The notes: a model not told the origin generated them from the letters alone. Numbered from the stretch's first letter, positions 1-9,098 are shown. The stretch is 64,000 nucleotides of DNA from Dellaglioa algida DSM 15638 (GCF_001434695.1 NZ_AZDI01000001.1:57043-121042), one strand, 5' to 3'. A program made the numbers and translations.

Positions 1-22
1 TAAAAAATAATGAGGTGTCACA

Positions 23-496
23 ATGAAATGTCCACATTGCCAACATAATGGCTCTCGAGTCGTTGACAGTCGACCAACAGATGAAGGTCGCGTTATCAGA
101 CGACGTCGCGAATGTGAAAATTGTGAATTTAGATTCACAACATTTGAACGGGTTGAAGCTACACCATTACTTGTTATTAAAAAGAATGGAACGCGAGAAG
201 AGTTTAACCGTGAAAAAATTCTTAAAGGGATTATCAGATCTGCTGAAAAACGACCAGTTTCAATGAAGGATATTACTCATCTTGTTGACCAAGTTGAAAA
301 TAATGTTAGAGCATTAGGCGAAAATGAAATTTCAAGTCAACTTATTGGTGAATACGTCATGGGACTACTCGCTGATGTTGACGAAATTGCGTACATCAGA
401 TTTGCCAGTGTTTATCGTCAGTTTAAAGATATGAGCGTTTTCCTTAAAGAATTGAATGAGATGATGGATCGGGATAAGACACCTACCGATAAGTAA
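23..496 (+). CDS. nrdR: Transcriptional repressor NrdR
   Basis: This 157-residue protein is the ATP/dATP-sensing repressor of ribonucleotide reductase genes. The N-terminus carries a zinc ribbon with two CxxC pairs (CPHC near residue 3, CENC near residue 31), followed by the RRRRxC segment and an ATP-cone (about residues 49-139). Length is normal for the family. A GAGGTG ribosome site lies 7 nt before the ATG. It stands directly upstream of dnaB and dnaI, the usual Firmicutes arrangement, linking dNTP supply to replication initiation. No NrdR box or promoter is visible because the window begins 22 nt before the start. Confidence 0.97.
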   Translation: MKCPHCQHNGSRVVDSRPTDEGRVIRRRRECENCEFRFTTFERVEATPLLVIKKNGTREEFNREKILKGIIRSAEKRPVSMKDITHLVDQVENNVRALGENEISSQLIGEYVMGLLADVDEIAYIRFASVYRQFKDMSVFLKELNEMMDRDKTPTDK

Positions 497-517
497 GATT
501 TGAAGGAATGATAATCA

Positions 518-1915
518 ATGATTGAAACATGGGAAAATATGAGTCCAAAGGACGGCTACGTCGTATTAATGGATGAAAAGGTTACAAATGATGATATAGA
601 ACGATTAGACTACTTGTATCAACCTATTATGGGTGTGATTGCGAGTGGTCTATTTTCACTACTAAAGGGTGAAGCAAACCAAAATCCACAATTGTCTAAT
701 CGGAAGATGCATAACGAGTTGCTCTCATTATTGAATATTGATTTAGCAGCATTCTATGAAGCTAGAAGTTCACTTGAGGCTTTAGGTCTTTTAAAAAGTT
801 TTGAAAAAGATGATATTATGGGAAAAGTGATGGTCTATCAATTGCGTCGGCCTTTAGAAGCGACAGATTTTTTTACAGATGACTTGCTTAGCATCCTGTT
901 ATGGGAATCGATTGGAGATACACGGTATAAAGAAATTACTGCGCGATTTGCATTACCCGTGTTAAAGTTAGACGGATTTAAAGAAGTTTCGAAAAGTTTC
1001 TTGGATGTTTTCCAAGTTAGCCAAGTACATCTTTCTAATAAACCTGATATTATTTCCGAGAGTAAAAAATCGTTTTTAACTAATATAAAAACTCCGCAAA
1101 AATTGATTGAATCAGACAATGTTGACTCATTTGATTTTAAATTTTTTATTGAATTATTGAAAAAAAGTTTTGTGTCTTTAGATGAAATTAATAATCAACA
1201 AGATTTGATCGTTTCAGAGCATCTCTTATATGATATTGACGAGATTGAAATGGCGCAGTTTATTGGTGATGCGGCTGATTTATCAACCAATGAAGTTGAT
1301 TATAATGCCTTTAAGCAAAAGATTGCTCATAAATATAATCAACAGGTTAAACTAAAAAAACAAGAAGATCCAACGAATGATGATGAACAGGATGGCGGTC
1401 ATAAATCAGTTGAGACCCTAAAAAAGGTTGGCTTTTCACAAGAAGATTCGCAATTAATTCTCGCTAGCGATGCATACAGTCCCTTCGATTTTTTGAAATC
1501 ATTGAAGGAGAGTAAGGGCGGCTACGTAACCGATAATGAATCTTATCTGTTACAACAACTTGTACAACGCCAAATATTTACCAATTCAGTGATTAATATT
1601 TTGATACATTATATTTTAATTGATCGAGACTTAGCAACGCTTAATAAATCATTTGTTGATACTATGGCCAATGACTGGTCACAGCAAAAAGTGAAAACAC
1701 CTGAAGACGCGATTAATCAGGTTCGTCATTTTAATACGAAAAAAACTGAAACTAAAGTAACAAATCAGCGTCAAAGAAAAATAATAAAAAAAGAAACGTT
1801 GCCTGATTGGGCAAAGGATGATTATCAAGCACCTGAGGCAGATACTGAGATTGATAAAGCTGCATTGCAACGACAACTTGATGAGTTTAATAAAACGGCA
1901 CCAAAAGGAGGATGA
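518..1915 (+). CDS. dnaB: Replication initiation and membrane attachment protein DnaB
   Basis: A 465-residue protein of the Firmicutes DnaB family (not the helicase), which helps load the replicative helicase at oriC and on restarted forks with DnaD and DnaI. Recognition rests on the N-terminal WENMxPKDGY-like segment, the length, and its position between nrdR and dnaI. The C-terminal third has a DnaD/DnaB-like region (PFDFLKS, then LVQRQIFTNSVINILIHY) followed by a basic tail. The stop overlaps the ribosome site of dnaI, so the two are translationally close. An in-frame ATG at 539 is an alternative start, but the AAGGA before 518 fits better. Confidence 0.93.
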   Translation: MIETWENMSPKDGYVVLMDEKVTNDDIERLDYLYQPIMGVIASGLFSLLKGEANQNPQLSNRKMHNELLSLLNIDLAAFYEARSSLEALGLLKSFEKDDIMGKVMVYQLRRPLEATDFFTDDLLSILLWESIGDTRYKEITARFALPVLKLDGFKEVSKSFLDVFQVSQVHLSNKPDIISESKKSFLTNIKTPQKLIESDNVDSFDFKFFIELLKKSFVSLDEINNQQDLIVSEHLLYDIDEIEMAQFIGDAADLSTNEVDYNAFKQKIAHKYNQQVKLKKQEDPTNDDEQDGGHKSVETLKKVGFSQEDSQLILASDAYSPFDFLKSLKESKGGYVTDNESYLLQQLVQRQIFTNSVINILIHYILIDRDLATLNKSFVDTMANDWSQQKVKTPEDAINQVRHFNTKKTETKVTNQRQRKIIKKETLPDWAKDDYQAPEADTEIDKAALQRQLDEFNKTAPKGG

Positions 1916-1917
1916 CA

Positions 1918-2856
1918 ATGGAGGATTTAGGGACAGAAATTAAGAAATTTCTAAAAAATGAAAACTTAAGTGAACGATATCCTAACGTGAATTATCGTGA
2001 TTTGATGAAGAAAGTTTACGAAGATCCAGACGTGATTGCTTTTTTGGATAAAAACAAAGCTGAATTAACGGAGTCTAATGTTCAAAGGGCCGACGCTAAA
2101 TTGTATGAATTTTTATCTGAAAAAAATAAAATTATTTTAGGTAAAGGGATGATAGCGCCCGGTTATAAACCTCAGTTAGTTTTGAATAATCATATGATTG
2201 ATGTATCTTATGTACCAACGGATGCGCTCATTGAGACGCAAAAAAGTAAGGCGTTAGCTAAGCGTGTTAAATCTATGAGTATGTCTAAAGATATTAAAAA
2301 TGCAACGATGAATGATTTTGATATGGATGGGCGAGGGGATGCCCTCAGCCAAAGTCTGAAATTTATAACTGGATTTGTGGCTAATCCTAACGCCTATCAT
2401 CAAGCGATGTATTTTTACGGTAGTTTTGGAGTTGGGAAAACGTATCTCTTAGGTGCTATGGCCAATGAGTTGGCTAACCGTGGCTATCAAACAACCTTAA
2501 TGCATTTTCCCAGTTTTGCCGTTGAAATAAAAAATGCAATTAGTGATAATCGCGTTTATGATATGCTAAACGCTGTTAAAAAATCTGAAATTCTAATGAT
2601 TGATGATATCGGCGCGGATGCAATGTCCAGCTGGGTTCGAGATGACATTTTAGGCGTTATTTTGCAGTACCGTATGCAAGAGGAATTACCAACTTTCTTT
2701 AGTTCTAACTTTTCGATGAAACAATTGGAAGATGAACATTTGCGTATTAGTCAAAAGGGCGAAGATGAACCGCTTAAAGCAAAAAGAATCATGGAACGCG
2801 TTCATTTTTTAGCAAAAGAAGTTAAAATTGTTGGTAAGAATAGACGACCTAAGTAA
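1918..2856 (+). CDS. dnaI: Primosomal helicase loader DnaI
   Basis: A 312-residue AAA+ ATPase that loads the replicative helicase. Walker A is GSFGVGKT (about residues 168-175), Walker B is ILMIDDIGAD, and TFFSSNFS is the sensor-1 region. The start is placed at the ATG at 1918 because AAGGAGG at 1905-1911 abuts the earlier in-frame ATG at 1912 and is correctly spaced only for 1918. The protein contains no cysteine at all. The region that carries the CxxC zinc cluster in B. subtilis DnaI (about residues 65-105) is present in length but without ligands. It follows dnaB with no gap. Confidence 0.94.
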   Translation: MEDLGTEIKKFLKNENLSERYPNVNYRDLMKKVYEDPDVIAFLDKNKAELTESNVQRADAKLYEFLSEKNKIILGKGMIAPGYKPQLVLNNHMIDVSYVPTDALIETQKSKALAKRVKSMSMSKDIKNATMNDFDMDGRGDALSQSLKFITGFVANPNAYHQAMYFYGSFGVGKTYLLGAMANELANRGYQTTLMHFPSFAVEIKNAISDNRVYDMLNAVKKSEILMIDDIGADAMSSWVRDDILGVILQYRMQEELPTFFSSNFSMKQLEDEHLRISQKGEDEPLKAKRIMERVHFLAKEVKIVGKNRRPK

Positions 2857-2865
2857 GATTAGTAG

Positions 2866-2894
2866 TTGCTAAAATGAACTAAAAATGGTTAAAT
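2866..2894 (+). promoter_or_regulatory. Probable promoter of thrS T-box leader
   Basis: TTGCTA (2866-2871), a 17-nt spacer and TTAAAT (2889-2894), with TG one base before the -10 box (extended -10). It lies just after dnaI and upstream of the thrS leader. The match is moderate. Confidence 0.5.
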
Positions 2895-2929
2895 AGTTAT
2901 TAAATTGATACGGAAGATTACATTCTTTT

Positions 2930-3148
2930 TTTATGTCCGCAGGGAGAGAAAGCATAGCTGAAAGCTTTCTTGGCAGAGAATAAGTGATGACCACTTCCAT
3001 AATGTTGCCTGACTTTTTGTTGGGTCGGATTGAATCCGTTAAAATCTATGGAGAAATTTTTGTTTCGGCAAAGATTTGAATTTGGGTGGAACCACGTTAA
3101 TCGACGTCCCTAATACACAAGCTTATTTGTGTATTAGGGACTTTTTTT
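2930..3148 (+). promoter_or_regulatory. T-box leader of thrS (Thr specifier)
   Basis: A T-box riboswitch that reads uncharged tRNA. The conserved T-box GGGTGGAACCACG is at 3084-3096, just before a terminator hairpin that competes with the antiterminator. A candidate specifier ACC (Thr) is at 2990-2992, followed by ACTTCC. The Phe leader at 21946 has its TTC in the same context (followed by ACTTC), which supports both specifier assignments. The gene downstream is thrS, as expected. Confidence 0.9.
3106..3148 (+). terminator. T-box regulated terminator of thrS
   Basis: Perfect 15-bp hairpin (arms 3106-3120 and 3127-3141) followed by seven T. Its 5' arm follows the T-box sequence directly, so it is the conditional terminator of the leader. 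Confidence 0.93.
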
Positions 3149-3184
3149 GTATCAAAAAATAGATAAATAATGGAGGAAGTTAAC

Positions 3185-5131
3185 ATGTCAAAAATAAATA
3201 TTACATTTCCAGATGGCGCAATCAAAGAATTTGATGCGGGCATTACAACAGAAGATGTTGCTAAATCAATTAGTCCTAGTTTAGCTAAGAAATCAATTGC
3301 CGGTAAATTCAACGGTGTTTTGGTTGATTACCTTCGTCCATTAGAGGCTGATGGTGCTATTGAAATAGTCACTAAAGATTCTGAAGATGGATTGGTTGTT
3401 TTATGGCATACTGCCGCTCAAGTTTTGGCTAATGCTTTACAACAATTATATCCAGGTATGAAATTTGGAATGAGTTCTGATATTGAAAATGGATTCTATT
3501 TCGATACAGATAATGGAGAAACACAGGTCAGCGTTGATGATTTGAAAAAAATCCAAGACAAAATGAAAGCTATTGTTAAAGAAAACTTAAAAATTGAACG
3601 TCAATTAATTTCAAAAGCTGAAGCGCTTGAACTATTCGCTGGAGATCCTTACCGTGCTGAATTAGTTGTAGAAGCAACTGATGAAAATGGCCAAGTTGAA
3701 GTTTACAAACAAGGCGAATTTGTTAATTTAAGTGATGGTGCTCAATTACGCTCAACGGCAGACGTTAAAATTTTTCAACTATTGTCAGTTGCCGGTGCAT
3801 ATTGGCAAGGTAAATCAAGTAATCCAATGTTACAACGTGTTTACGGAACATCATTCTTTAAACAAAAAGACTTGGATGCAGAATTAGTTCGTCGCCAAGA
3901 GGCACGTGAGCGTGATCACCGTGTAATCGGTAACGACTTAGATTTATTCTTTGTAGATCCTAAAGTTGGTGCTGGATTACCTTACTGGTTGCCTAATGGT
4001 GCCACAATTCGTCGTACGATTGAACGCTACATTGTTGATAAGGAAGTTTCAAATGGTTATGACCACGTATACACACCTATTTTGGCTAACTTAGATTTAT
4101 ACAAAACTTCAGGCCATTGGGATCATTATCGTGAAGATATGTTCCCACCAATGGATATGGGAGATGGCGAAGAATTGGAATTACGTCCAATGAATTGTCC
4201 TTCACATATTCAAGTGTACAAGCATCATATCCGTTCATACCGTGACTTACCTATCAGAATTGCTGAATTAGGTATGATGCATCGTTATGAAAAATCAGGT
4301 GCGCTTTCAGGATTACAACGTGTACGTGAAATGACGTTGAATGATGGACATACATTTGTTGCACCTGATCAAATTCAAGAAGAATTTAAAAGTGTACTTC
4401 GTTTAATGATGGAAGTTTATGCTGATTTTGGGATTGCCGACTACTCATTCCGTTTAAGCTATCGTGACCCAGCTAATACAGAGAAGTACTTTGATGATAA
4501 TGAAATGTGGACTAAATCACAAAATATGCTAAAAGGTGCTATGGATGACTTAGGTCTTGATTACTATGAGGCTGAAGGTGAAGCAGCATTTTACGGTCCT
4601 AAATTAGATGTTCAAACAAAAACGGCATTGGGTAATGATGAAACATTGTCAACAATCCAATTAGATTTCATGATGCCTGAAAAATTTGAATTATCATACA
4701 TCGGTGATGATGGTGAAGAACATCGTCCAGTCATGATTCATCGTGGACTTGTTTCAACAATGGAACGTTTCACTGCTTACTTAACAGAAATGTACAAAGG
4801 TGCGTTCCCAACATGGTTAGCTCCTAAGCAAGTCACAATTATTCCCGTCAAGAATGATCTCCACGCTGACTATGCGCATGATCTACGTGCTAATTTAGTT
4901 GCTCGTGGCGTCCGTGTAACGGTTGATGAACGTAATGAAAAAATGGGTTACAAGATGCGTCATGCACAAGTAACTAAAGTTCCTTATATTTTGGTTGTCG
5001 GTGATAATGAAGTGGCGGAGAATACCGTTTCTGTTCGTCGTCATGGTGAAGATGATTCTAATGTGTTCACAAAAGAAGACTTTATTAATAACATTTCAAA
5101 AGAAATTGCGAACTACAGTCGTAAGGCGTAA
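3185..5131 (+). CDS. thrS: Threonyl-tRNA synthetase with degenerate editing site
   Basis: A 648-residue class II synthetase charging tRNA-Thr. Order: TGS domain (about 1-63), N2 editing domain (about 64-240), catalytic core and anticodon domain. The catalytic zinc ligands are present (Cys in MNCPSH, His in NDGHTF, His in MIHRG), as is motif 2 ([12 protein letters not shown]). The editing site is not intact. The HxxxH motif reads H75-TAA-Q79 and the CxxxH motif reads S183-DGA-Q187, so only one of four canonical residues remains. The start is taken at 3185 (GGAGG 9 nt before); the ATG at 3170 overlaps that ribosome site. Charging should be normal and clearance of Ser-tRNA-Thr is probably weak or absent. 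Confidence 0.97.
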   Translation: MSKINITFPDGAIKEFDAGITTEDVAKSISPSLAKKSIAGKFNGVLVDYLRPLEADGAIEIVTKDSEDGLVVLWHTAAQVLANALQQLYPGMKFGMSSDIENGFYFDTDNGETQVSVDDLKKIQDKMKAIVKENLKIERQLISKAEALELFAGDPYRAELVVEATDENGQVEVYKQGEFVNLSDGAQLRSTADVKIFQLLSVAGAYWQGKSSNPMLQRVYGTSFFKQKDLDAELVRRQEARERDHRVIGNDLDLFFVDPKVGAGLPYWLPNGATIRRTIERYIVDKEVSNGYDHVYTPILANLDLYKTSGHWDHYREDMFPPMDMGDGEELELRPMNCPSHIQVYKHHIRSYRDLPIRIAELGMMHRYEKSGALSGLQRVREMTLNDGHTFVAPDQIQEEFKSVLRLMMEVYADFGIADYSFRLSYRDPANTEKYFDDNEMWTKSQNMLKGAMDDLGLDYYEAEGEAAFYGPKLDVQTKTALGNDETLSTIQLDFMMPEKFELSYIGDDGEEHRPVMIHRGLVSTMERFTAYLTEMYKGAFPTWLAPKQVTIIPVKNDLHADYAHDLRANLVARGVRVTVDERNEKMGYKMRHAQVTKVPYILVVGDNEVAENTVSVRRHGEDDSNVFTKEDFINNISKEIANYSRKA

Positions 5132-5152
5132 AAAAGATTCGTTTCAATTGGC

Positions 5153-5181
5153 TTGACAAAATGTTACCAACTTGTTATGAT
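5153..5181 (+). promoter_or_regulatory. Promoter of infC-rpmI-rplT
   Basis: Consensus TTGACA (5153-5158), 17-nt spacer, TATGAT (5176-5181), with a TGT extended element before the -10 box. It sits 22 nt after thrS, before a long structured leader. Confidence 0.88.
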
Positions 5182-5189
5182 TTAAAAGT

Positions 5190-5340
5190 TAAGAAAAAAG
5201 CAGAGGCTCCCGCTTCTCGCCTGAAGGGACAAAAGAGTCTCTGGGCAGAATATTATTGAAATTAAATTCCAATTAAAATGGATTTCAAGCGGGCTGTGAT
5301 AATTTATTATTACTGCCCGTTTTTCTGTGCTTTTTCTCAA
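5190..5340 (+). promoter_or_regulatory. L20-type autoregulatory leader of infC operon
   Basis: A leader of about 180 nt between promoter and infC. It carries the GAGGCTCCCGCTTCTCGCC block typical of Firmicutes infC leaders and ends in a hairpin at 5290-5319 followed by five T, an attenuator. In B. subtilis ribosomal protein L20 (encoded by rplT, third gene of the operon) binds such a leader and causes termination. Assignment is from motif resemblance and position, not from a covariance search. Confidence 0.75.
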
Positions 5341-5362
5341 AAAAATTTGGAGGTGCATTGCC

Positions 5363-5887
5363 ATAGCAGTTGATAAAGTAGACAAAATGGTCAATGAAGG
5401 TATCCGCGCGTCGGAACTTCGTTTAATTGGTGACGATGGTGAACAGCTTGGTGTTAAAACCAAACAAGAAGCATTAGATATGGCAGAAGCTGCCAATTTA
5501 GATGTTGTTGTTGTTGCTGCTAACTCGAAACCACCTGTTGCTAAGATCATGGATTATGGGAAATATCGTTTCGAATTACAAAAGAAACAAAGAGAAGCCC
5601 GTAAAAACCAAAAAATTGTTAATGTTAAAGAAGTTAGACTTAGTCCAACGATTGATATTAACGATTTCAATACAAAATTGAAAAATGCCTCAAAATTCCT
5701 TGCAAAAGGTGATAAGGTTAAAGTATCAATTAGATTTAAAGGCCGTGCAATTACGCATAAAGAAATCGGACGTGATGTCTTGAATCGCTTCGCTGATGCT
5801 GCTAAAGAAGCTGCAACGGTTGAATCAAGAGCGAAGATGGATGGACGTAGTATGTTCATGATGCTTGCACCTAAGGCTGAAAAGTAA
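5363..5887 (+). CDS. infC: Translation initiation factor IF-3, ATA start
   Basis: IF-3, 174 residues, binds the 30S subunit and checks start codon and initiator tRNA. The [16 protein letters not shown] linker region and the C-terminal [13 protein letters not shown] and MLAPK motifs are typical. The start is ATA at 5363: GGAGGTG at 5349-5355 is 7 nt upstream, whereas the in-frame ATT at 5357 is too close and no ATG or GTG fits. IF-3 discriminates against non-canonical starts, and infC genes commonly use AUU or AUA for autoregulation. The first gene of the infC-rpmI-rplT operon. Confidence 0.95.
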   Translation: MAVDKVDKMVNEGIRASELRLIGDDGEQLGVKTKQEALDMAEAANLDVVVVAANSKPPVAKIMDYGKYRFELQKKQREARKNQKIVNVKEVRLSPTIDINDFNTKLKNASKFLAKGDKVKVSIRFKGRAITHKEIGRDVLNRFADAAKEAATVESRAKMDGRSMFMMLAPKAEK

Positions 5888-5913
5888 AGCTATATTAGGA
5901 GGATATTAGGATT

Positions 5914-6114
5914 ATGCCAAAACAAAAGACTCATCGTGCATCAGCAAAACGTTTTAAACGTACAGGAAATGGTGGCTTAAAACGTTCTAAAGCTTATACA
6001 AGTCATCGTATGCATGGTAAAACTAAGAAACAACGTCGTCAATTAAGCAAATCAACTACAGTGTCAGCATCAGATAACAAGCGTATCAAACAAATGCTTT
6101 CACAAATGAAATAA
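5914..6114 (+). CDS. rpmI: 50S ribosomal protein L35
   Basis: A 66-residue, very basic protein with the L35 signature ([28 protein letters not shown]). It has a good AGGAGG site and lies 26 nt after infC. Its place between infC and rplT is the conserved operon order. Confidence 0.98.
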   Translation: MPKQKTHRASAKRFKRTGNGGLKRSKAYTSHRMHGKTKKQRRQLSKSTTVSASDNKRIKQMLSQMK

Positions 6115-6171
6115 TAAATATAAATTAGACAATTGATGCCATTTTAAATGGCTCAATAAGGAGGAATTTTC

Positions 6172-6531
6172 ATGCCACGAGTTAAAGGTGGAACTGTTAC
6201 ACGTCAACGTCGCAAAAGAATGCTTAAATTAGCAAAAGGTTACCGTGGATCAAAACATATCCAATTTAAGGTAGCTAAACAACAAGTAATGAAATCGTAC
6301 CAATATTCATTCCGTGATCGTCATCAAACAAAACGTAACTTCCGTCGTCTATGGATTGCACGTATTAACGCTGCAGCACGTATGAACGGTTTAAGTTACA
6401 GCAAGATGATGCATGGCTTGAAATTAGCAGAAATTGAAGTTAACCGTAAAATGTTAGCTGAATTAGCTGTTAAAGATTCAGCAGCATTTACTGCTGTTGC
6501 AGATGAAGCTAAAAAAGCATTAAGCAAATAA
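6172..6531 (+). CDS. rplT: 50S ribosomal protein L20
   Basis: L20, 119 residues, binds 23S rRNA early in 50S assembly. The basic N-terminus ([16 protein letters not shown]) and the [14 protein letters not shown] motif identify it. Last gene of the operon, followed by a strong terminator. In Bacillus, L20 represses this operon through the leader, and the leader seen at 5190-5340 suggests the same here. Confidence 0.98.
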   Translation: MPRVKGGTVTRQRRKRMLKLAKGYRGSKHIQFKVAKQQVMKSYQYSFRDRHQTKRNFRRLWIARINAAARMNGLSYSKMMHGLKLAEIEVNRKMLAELAVKDSAAFTAVADEAKKALSK

Positions 6532-6540
6532 TAAATTCAA

Positions 6541-6578
6541 GAGGGTACTTGACCAATCGTCAAGTGCTCTCTTTTTTT
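6541..6578 (+). terminator. Terminator of infC operon
   Basis: 13-bp hairpin (6541-6553 with 6559-6571, two G-U pairs) followed by seven T. Confidence 0.93.
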
Positions 6579-6604
6579 AATAAATTTCTGTAAAGGAGTT
6601 AAGC

Positions 6605-7264
6605 ATGTTATTTTCAGAAAAGGTACGACGAGAATCAAATGATTGGTGGGAGCGGAGTTTTGAACATCCATTTATTAAACAACTAGTTGATGGTTCCTTA
6701 CCTGCGGAGACTTTTAGATATTATTTAATTCAAGATCATTATTATCTGAAACACTTTAGTAAAATTCACCAATTAGTTGGGGAGCAATCAGATGATGCAG
6801 AAATCAAAAAATTAATGTTTGCTTCTGCTGAAGGATTAGCACAGAGTGAGTCAGCAATTAGAGATGATTTTTTTAAAGAGTTAAATATTACGGATGAAGA
6901 AATTGAGCAAACCGGAATTGCACCAACTGCGTACCATTACGTATCACATATGTATCGTCAATTAGCTGAATTTAATCCAGAAGCTGCATTTTCTGGCCTT
7001 TTACCATGTGCTTGGCTCTATTTAGAGATTGGTTACAAGTTAATTGGTAAAGGCTCTCCGAATCCGATGTATCAAAAATGGATTGAAACGTATTCAACTG
7101 ATGAATTTAAAGAATCCGTAGATAATCAACGACGCTCATTAGATAGAGTCGCAAAGGAATCGAATCCAGAGACTGTTGAAGCAATGGCGAATGCGTTTAA
7201 AATAAGTAGCATTGAAGAATATAATTTTTGGGGAATGGCGCTTGATCATCAGACTTGGGAGTAA
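6605..7264 (+). CDS. tenA: TenA-family thiaminase II
   Basis: A 219-residue helical TenA protein that hydrolyses aminopyrimidine fragments of thiamine (salvage). The active-site residues fall at the same numbers as in B. subtilis TenA: D44 (in LIQDHYYL), Y47, Y112, C135 (in LLPCAW) and E205 (in SIEEYNFW), so it should be catalytic. AAAGGAG ribosome site. No other thiamine gene lies beside it and no TPP riboswitch is visible upstream. The gap before it holds only the infC operon terminator, so its promoter is unclear. Confidence 0.93.
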   Translation: MLFSEKVRRESNDWWERSFEHPFIKQLVDGSLPAETFRYYLIQDHYYLKHFSKIHQLVGEQSDDAEIKKLMFASAEGLAQSESAIRDDFFKELNITDEEIEQTGIAPTAYHYVSHMYRQLAEFNPEAAFSGLLPCAWLYLEIGYKLIGKGSPNPMYQKWIETYSTDEFKESVDNQRRSLDRVAKESNPETVEAMANAFKISSIEEYNFWGMALDHQTWE

Positions 7265-7340
7265 AGATATTTTCATAAACGACCAGGATTGACGAAGGTT
7301 TTGAGCGTTTCTTTCATTGTAAAGTGAAATTAAATTCAAT

Positions 7341-7357
7341 TGTTTTCATAGAAAACA
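7341..7357. repeat. Inverted repeat upstream of yqeG
   Basis: TGTTTTC-ATA-GAAAACA, perfect 7-bp arms around three bases. It lies 23 nt before a possible -10 box (TATACT, 7380-7385) of the yqeG run, where an operator could sit. No regulator is recognised for it. Confidence 0.45.
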
Positions 7358-7418
7358 TGCAATTTAAGTGAAAGTACATTATACTTAGATTATTATTCTA
7401 AAATTGAGGTAACTAAAC

Positions 7419-7952
7419 ATGCTTGAGAGATATAAACCAACCTGGATGGTTGAATCAATCTATGATTTAACGCCAGAAGATTTACAAAACCATGGCATTA
7501 AAGTTGTTATGACTGATTTAGATAACACATTAATTGCGTGGGATAATCCAAATGGAACACCTGAATTAAAGAGTTGGCTTGAGATTGTTGCTGCGGCTTC
7601 AATTCCAGTAATTGTTGTGTCAAATAACAGTCATGAGCGTGTTGAAAAGGCATTGGAACATATAGGATTGCCATTTGTTTCACGAGCACTGAAGCCCTTT
7701 ACAAAAGGAATAAACCAAGTTAAAGATGAATTTAAGATGGATAACCAAGATTTAGTCTTAATTGGTGATCAGTTAATGACCGATATTGCTGCAGCTAATA
7801 ATGCGGGAATTAAAAGTATTTTGGTGAAACCGCTTGTTGAATCTGACGCTTGGAATACGAAACCTAATCGTTTCATTGAAAAAAGAATTAAAAATCATTT
7901 GATTAAAAAACATGACTTTAAAACTAAATGGGGGAATTCATTGGATGACTGA
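7419..7952 (+). CDS. yqeG: YqeG family HAD-IIIA phosphatase
   Basis: A 177-residue HAD-superfamily protein: DLDNTLIAWD is motif I (catalytic Asp and Asp+2), VVSNN motif II and LIGDQLMTD motif IV. The substrate of this family is not established. First gene of the conserved yqeG-yqeH-yhbY-nadD-yqeK-rsfS run. Its last 8 nt overlap the start of yqeH. Confidence 0.93.
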   Translation: MLERYKPTWMVESIYDLTPEDLQNHGIKVVMTDLDNTLIAWDNPNGTPELKSWLEIVAAASIPVIVVSNNSHERVEKALEHIGLPFVSRALKPFTKGINQVKDEFKMDNQDLVLIGDQLMTDIAAANNAGIKSILVKPLVESDAWNTKPNRFIEKRIKNHLIKKHDFKTKWGNSLDD

Positions 7953-9081
7953 CATAATCGAAGTACCAGAAGTTGACGAAGATCTTTTTTGTATTGGTTG
8001 CGGCTCGAAAATTCAAAGTGAAAACGTTGATGAGTTGGGCTATACACCTAAGTCTGCAGTAAAAAAAGGACTTGAAACAAATGAATTATATTGCCAAAGA
8101 TGTTTTAGATTAAGACATTACAACGAAATTGCTGACGTTAAGTTAACAGATGATGATTTCTTAAAATTATTGAATCAAATTGGTAGCGCTAATGCGTTAA
8201 TCGTTAATGTTATTGATATTTTTGATTTCAATGGTAGTTTAATTCCTGGGTTACACCGTTTTGTGGGTGATAATCCCGTGTTAATGGTTGGAAATAAGGC
8301 TGACTTATTACCTAAATCATTAAGACGCTCGAAGTTAAAAGATTGGATGAGACAACAAGCTAACTTACAAGGATTGAGACCTATTGATGTTGCATTAACA
8401 AGTGCGACGAAGAATTTTGCGATTGATGAGTTGTTGGAATTAATTGAAAAATATCGTGAAGGTCGTGATGTTTACGTCGTTGGGGTAACTAATGTTGGTA
8501 AATCAACGTTAATCAATCAAATTATCAAACAAAGAACGGGTATTCAAGACTTAATAACAACGTCAAGATTCCCAGGAACGACGCTTGATAAGATTGAAAT
8601 TCCACTGGATGATGATCGTGCTTTAATAGATACCCCTGGGATTATTCATCAGGATCAAATGGCCCATTATTTATCTGGTAAAGCATTAAGATTAGTTTCT
8701 CCACAAAAAGAAATTAAACAACGTGTTTATCAATTAAATGATAATCAAACGTTGTTCTTTGGGGCTGTTGCTAGATTTGACTACATTTCTGGTGGAACAC
8801 CAGGAGTTGTCGTGTATCTTGATAACGATTTAATGATTCATCGAACAAAAACGGAATCGGCAAGCGAATTTTATGAAAAACATGCTGGCGGTTTGTTAAC
8901 CCCACCAACAGATGATGAAATGGTTGATTTCCCAGAATTAGTCCGTTTTGAATTCAAAGCAACACAAAAAAGTGATTTAGTTTTTGCTGGTCTTGGATGG
9001 GTAACCATCAATGAAGGTGCAAAAGTCGCTGGCTGGGCACCAAAAGGTGTTTCAGTTCTTTTACGAAAAGCAATGATATAA
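7945..9081 (+). CDS. yqeH: Ribosome biogenesis GTPase YqeH
   Basis: Circularly permuted GTPase of 378 residues needed for 30S assembly. A zinc finger (CIGCG at about residue 17, then CQRC) precedes motifs in permuted order: NKAD (G4), TSA (G5), GVTNVGKST (G1), DTPG (G3). A C-terminal RNA-binding-like domain follows. The start is set at 7945, where GGGGGA is 9 nt upstream; the in-frame ATG at 7912 lies deep in yqeG and lacks a ribosome site. Confidence 0.95.
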   Translation: MTDIIEVPEVDEDLFCIGCGSKIQSENVDELGYTPKSAVKKGLETNELYCQRCFRLRHYNEIADVKLTDDDFLKLLNQIGSANALIVNVIDIFDFNGSLIPGLHRFVGDNPVLMVGNKADLLPKSLRRSKLKDWMRQQANLQGLRPIDVALTSATKNFAIDELLELIEKYREGRDVYVVGVTNVGKSTLINQIIKQRTGIQDLITTSRFPGTTLDKIEIPLDDDRALIDTPGIIHQDQMAHYLSGKALRLVSPQKEIKQRVYQLNDNQTLFFGAVARFDYISGGTPGVVVYLDNDLMIHRTKTESASEFYEKHAGGLLTPPTDDEMVDFPELVRFEFKATQKSDLVFAGLGWVTINEGAKVAGWAPKGVSVLLRKAMI

Positions 9082-9098
9082 GAGGAGTTAACTAACAT

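Noticed and set aside
1912-1914. ATG at 1912 as the start of dnaI
   Set aside because: It abuts the AAGGAGG site with no spacing; the ATG at 1918 is correctly spaced.
5182-5550. A 122-codon reverse-strand frame over the infC leader
   Set aside because: Antisense to the L20-type leader and infC, with no ribosome site or promoter.
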